Shown here piece after piece: positions 44,192 to 45,843 of a stretch of 45,843 bases of DNA (the stretch's first letter is position 1; the number at the start of each line of letters is the position of its first letter). The position numbers were made by a program, and so were the translations under genes. The notes beneath the pieces are model-generated. The model saw only the letters and a program-made list of their open reading frames with translations, was not told the DNA's origin and searched no databases. Source of the DNA: Cyanobium sp. CZS48M. GTDB taxonomy: Bacteria > Cyanobacteriota > Cyanobacteriia > PCC-6307 > Cyanobiaceae. The DNA lies in NCBI GenBank assembly GCA_030373145.1, contig JAUCZK010000021.1, forward strand, positions 1 to 45,843. The letters run 5' to 3'.

Positions 44192-44250
44192 ACGCCTGAT
44201 GGCTGACAACCACGACTTCAGGGCAGGATGACTATACTGCAGCAGAATGA

Positions 44251-44364
44251 TCAGGCAGCCAGCATTGCCTTTGAGTTGCAATACAGGTAGCGAAGAAAAT
44301 TGTAAGTGAGGTTACGCAGTCCCCACCAAGCCTTCGTTCTGGCCAATACTTGCGTCTCCTGTGA
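44251..44364 (-). pseudogene. C-terminal tail of a transposase
   Basis: Thirty-seven codons before TGA at 44251-44253 encode SQETQVLARTKAWWGLRNLT followed by YNFLRYLYCNSKAMLAA. The W-W-G-L-R-N-L pattern followed by a hydrophobic/basic ending is typical of DDE transposase C-termini. An in-frame TGA lies directly upstream and no start exists. Family assignment is not possible from this piece. Confidence 0.5.
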
Positions 44365-44554
44365 TCATCGTGTTACCCCAGCAGCACGGGGCTGACTCGT
44401 TTACACCATGACCCCCTGTGTGTCTTGTTCAGTGATCTGTCGTCCTGTGCTGATGGGGCCGACCAGCAGGAGAGAACCGTGACTTGATCAGGAGCCTGGC
44501 CAATAGGTCCCATCACGGTGACTTTCAGGGAAGGTGTCACTCCTTGGCTGCCAT

Positions 44555-45700
44555 TCAGGCGGCCTCGATTAATGGTAGCGCCAGGATCGATTCTAAGTCC
44601 TCAGGTGGCTTGTTGATCCACACTTCTTCGGGTTGACGCCAGCAGCGGGTGCTTCTGCTCCAGCGTGCTGGATTGGTCTGGCGGGCCTTCTCGTAGACCT
44701 CGGCTCGCTGCTGGCAAATGGCCTTGGCGGCTCCACTGTGACGCTGATGGGGCGTGACGAATTTGATGCCGCTGTGGCGGTGCCGGTGGTTGTACCAGTC
44801 GACAAACGCCGCCACCCACTCGCAGGCCTCATCTTTGCTGTCAAACGGCCGACTGGGGTAGTCGGGCCGGTACTTGACCGTGCGGAACAGGGATTCCGAG
44901 TAGGGATTGTCGTTGCTGACCCTTGGCCTGGAGAAGGATCTGAGCACTCCCAGTTCCTCCAGCCGGCTCTCCAACGTGGCCGCTCTCATGGCATTGCCGT
45001 TATCGGCATGGAGGATCAGCGGCTGGTGGGTGGACTGGTTGGCGCCGAAACCCCTGGGGCGGCGATAGTGCTCCCTGAGACAGGCCCGCTGCACCAGGAC
45101 AGCTGCGATGTCGGCCGACTCCATCTCGGCCACGTCCCAGGCCACCACCTTGCGGCTCCAGACGTCGATCACCAGGTAGAGATACAGCCACACACCCCGC
45201 ACTGTGGTCGGGAGATAGGTGATGTCCCACGACCAGACCGCATTGGGGCGATCCGCCATCAGACGCGGCACGGAGCGCGGTTCCTGGGGCAGCCGGGCTC
45301 GCCCTCGGCGGTGGCATTGCCCCGCCTGGTGCAAGACCCGATAAAAGCTGCTCTCCGAACCGATAAACAGGCCCTGATCCGCCAGCGCCGGCACGATCTG
45401 CCCAGGCGGCAGCGAGGCGTACTCCGGTTGGTTGCAAGTCAGCAGGATCCGCTGACGTTCCTCCTCATTCAATCGGTGAACGACGAGGCGAGAACTGCCT
45501 TTACGGCGGTCCACGCCGTCCCCATCACCACCAAAGGCCTTCCGCCAGCGTTTGAGCGTGCGCAGGCTGATCCCGATCTCACGGCAGGCGCTAACCAGGC
45601 CAGCACCAGCGGCATTGGCCTCGCCGATCAGCTCGATCACCTTCCGCCGGTGCGCGGCGCTGGTCAGCCTTCCTCGTCCTCCGAGCAGAAGGCATCCCAC
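44555..45700 (-). CDS. IS3-family transposase OrfB (catalytic part)
   Basis: About 380 residues. The first 120 have the HTH-like opening (NAAGAGLVSACREIGISLRTLKRW) and the HTH_21-type region. The integrase core shows the DDE triad: Asp in VWSWDITYLPTTVRG, Asp in LILHADNGNAM, and Glu in NPYSESLFRTVKYRP, with 35 residues between the second Asp and the Glu. The C-terminus has WYNHRHRHSGIKFVTPHQRH, typical of IS3. The apparent GTG start at 45700 is better read as the point where the ribosome enters from orfA by a -1 slip at the adjacent A6G sequence. OrfB looks intact, but orfA is not, so the copy may be unable to express OrfAB. Confidence 0.92.
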   Translation of the reverse strand: MGCLLLGGRGRLTSAAHRRKVIELIGEANAAGAGLVSACREIGISLRTLKRWRKAFGGDGDGVDRRKGSSRLVVHRLNEEERQRILLTCNQPEYASLPPGQIVPALADQGLFIGSESSFYRVLHQAGQCHRRGRARLPQEPRSVPRLMADRPNAVWSWDITYLPTTVRGVWLYLYLVIDVWSRKVVAWDVAEMESADIAAVLVQRACLREHYRRPRGFGANQSTHQPLILHADNGNAMRAATLESRLEELGVLRSFSRPRVSNDNPYSESLFRTVKYRPDYPSRPFDSKDEACEWVAAFVDWYNHRHRHSGIKFVTPHQRHSGAAKAICQQRAEVYEKARQTNPARWSRSTRCWRQPEEVWINKPPEDLESILALPLIEAA

Positions 45701-45706
45701 TTTTTT
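45700..45706 (-). promoter_or_regulatory. A6G slippery sequence for programmed -1 frameshifting
   Basis: The minus strand reads A AAA AAG in the orfA frame (CGA AAA AAG). A -1 slip gives AAA AAA followed by GTG, the first codon of the orfB frame, and so an OrfAB fusion. A_AAA_AAG is the classical IS3-family heptamer. The orfA stop lies 34 bases downstream. Confidence 0.85.
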
Positions 45707-45790
45707 CGCAGCACCAGCAATGCCGCCGCCTCCGCCAAGGCCTTCTCCTTGCGCTGCAGCTCCTTCTTGAGGGCCTTGATCTCCCGCTGG

Positions 45791-45816
45791 TGTTCGGCGA
45801 CGATTAGGTAGGCGGG
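45791..45816. repeat. 26-bp sequence shared in inverted orientation with 60-85
   Basis: Identical to the reverse complement of 60-85. Here it spans the start of the surviving OrfA sequence. The identity ends sharply on both sides, so it is a short shared block rather than a long repeat within this window. Confidence 0.75.
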
Positions 45817-45843
45817 TTCGCGCAACTACATAGGCGGGTCTCA

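Larger units (their letters stand above)
45664..45825 (-). pseudogene. IS3-family OrfA, 5'-truncated
   Basis: Only the C-terminal coiled coil of OrfA remains (VAEHQREIKALKKELQRKEK, then ALAEAAALLVLRKKWDAFCS) before TGA at 45664-45666. The frame is closed upstream by TAG at 45826-45828; the first possible start is TTG at 45825. The N-terminal helix-turn-helix domain that should bind the element ends is missing. The sequence beyond is the 26-bp shared repeat and a 9-bp ACCCGCCTA sequence present twice (45816 region and 45839 region), which may be an element end. Confidence 0.75.

Noticed and set aside
44633-45811. A 392-codon plus-strand frame opposite the IS3 transposase
   Set aside because: The minus strand carries the DDE triad and slippage site; the plus frame has no recognisable domain.

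Overview
This window looks like a high-GC chromosomal segment (or a contig) of an alpha-cyanobacterium of the Synechococcus/Cyanobium type. The diagnostic genes are psb30/ycf12, acsF (aerobic chlorophyll cyclase), a plant-type [2Fe-2S] ferredoxin, a three-gene pntA1-pntA2-pntB transhydrogenase, plant-type glycerate kinase, DUF2996, DUF565/Ycf20, UPF0182 and a cyanobacterial FtsH. No rRNA, tRNA or CRISPR array was recognised.

Layout. (1) 1-3.4 kb: a type I restriction-modification locus on the minus strand. An intact hsdM is coupled to a zeta-toxin-like kinase and a small partner, followed by a decayed hsdS. (2) 3.7-9.3 kb: small and secreted proteins, a UPF0114 gene broken by two in-frame stops, a PfkB kinase, a YkuD-like protein and a MAPEG-family membrane protein. 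(3) 9.3-16.3 kb: malic enzyme, ferredoxin, pntA1-pntA2-pntB and a DEAD-box RNA helicase, mostly redox and NADPH metabolism. (4) 16.3-19.5 kb: a decay zone with a vanadium haloperoxidase-like gene interrupted by one stop and a tandemly duplicated, eroded Phd/PIN toxin-antitoxin locus. (5) 19.5-30.1 kb: a long minus-strand housekeeping run, read in order of transcription: YkgJ protein, two half-size UPF0016 transporters, an RNase II-like protein without its catalytic residues, ubiX, two small conserved proteins, acsF, tldD, pmbA and fmt. psb30 lies convergent at 30.0 kb. (6) 30.1-42.1 kb: recJ, a HAD phosphatase/DUF565/glycerate kinase cluster with 4-nt overlaps, rpmF, ftsH, a bicupin, a MoaD/ThiS protein, thrC and a UPF0182 membrane protein. 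(7) 42.1-45.8 kb: a mobile-element region with an IS66 transposase remnant, an AT-rich FkbM methyltransferase gene, a transposase tail and an IS3-family transposase with an A6G slippage site. The 5' part of the IS3 element is missing.

A 26-bp sequence occurs near both window ends in inverted orientation (60-85 and 45791-45816). The right copy lies in the IS3 orfA remnant and the left copy is where hsdS stops resembling HsdS, so the edges may be set by a multicopy element.

The most interesting observations are: the RNase II homologue lacking catalytic Asp and Arg motifs; the kinase/partner cassette between hsdM and hsdS, with an hsdM-like tail on its far side; the duplicated and eroded toxin-antitoxin locus; and several genes each broken by isolated nonsense codons or single-base indels.
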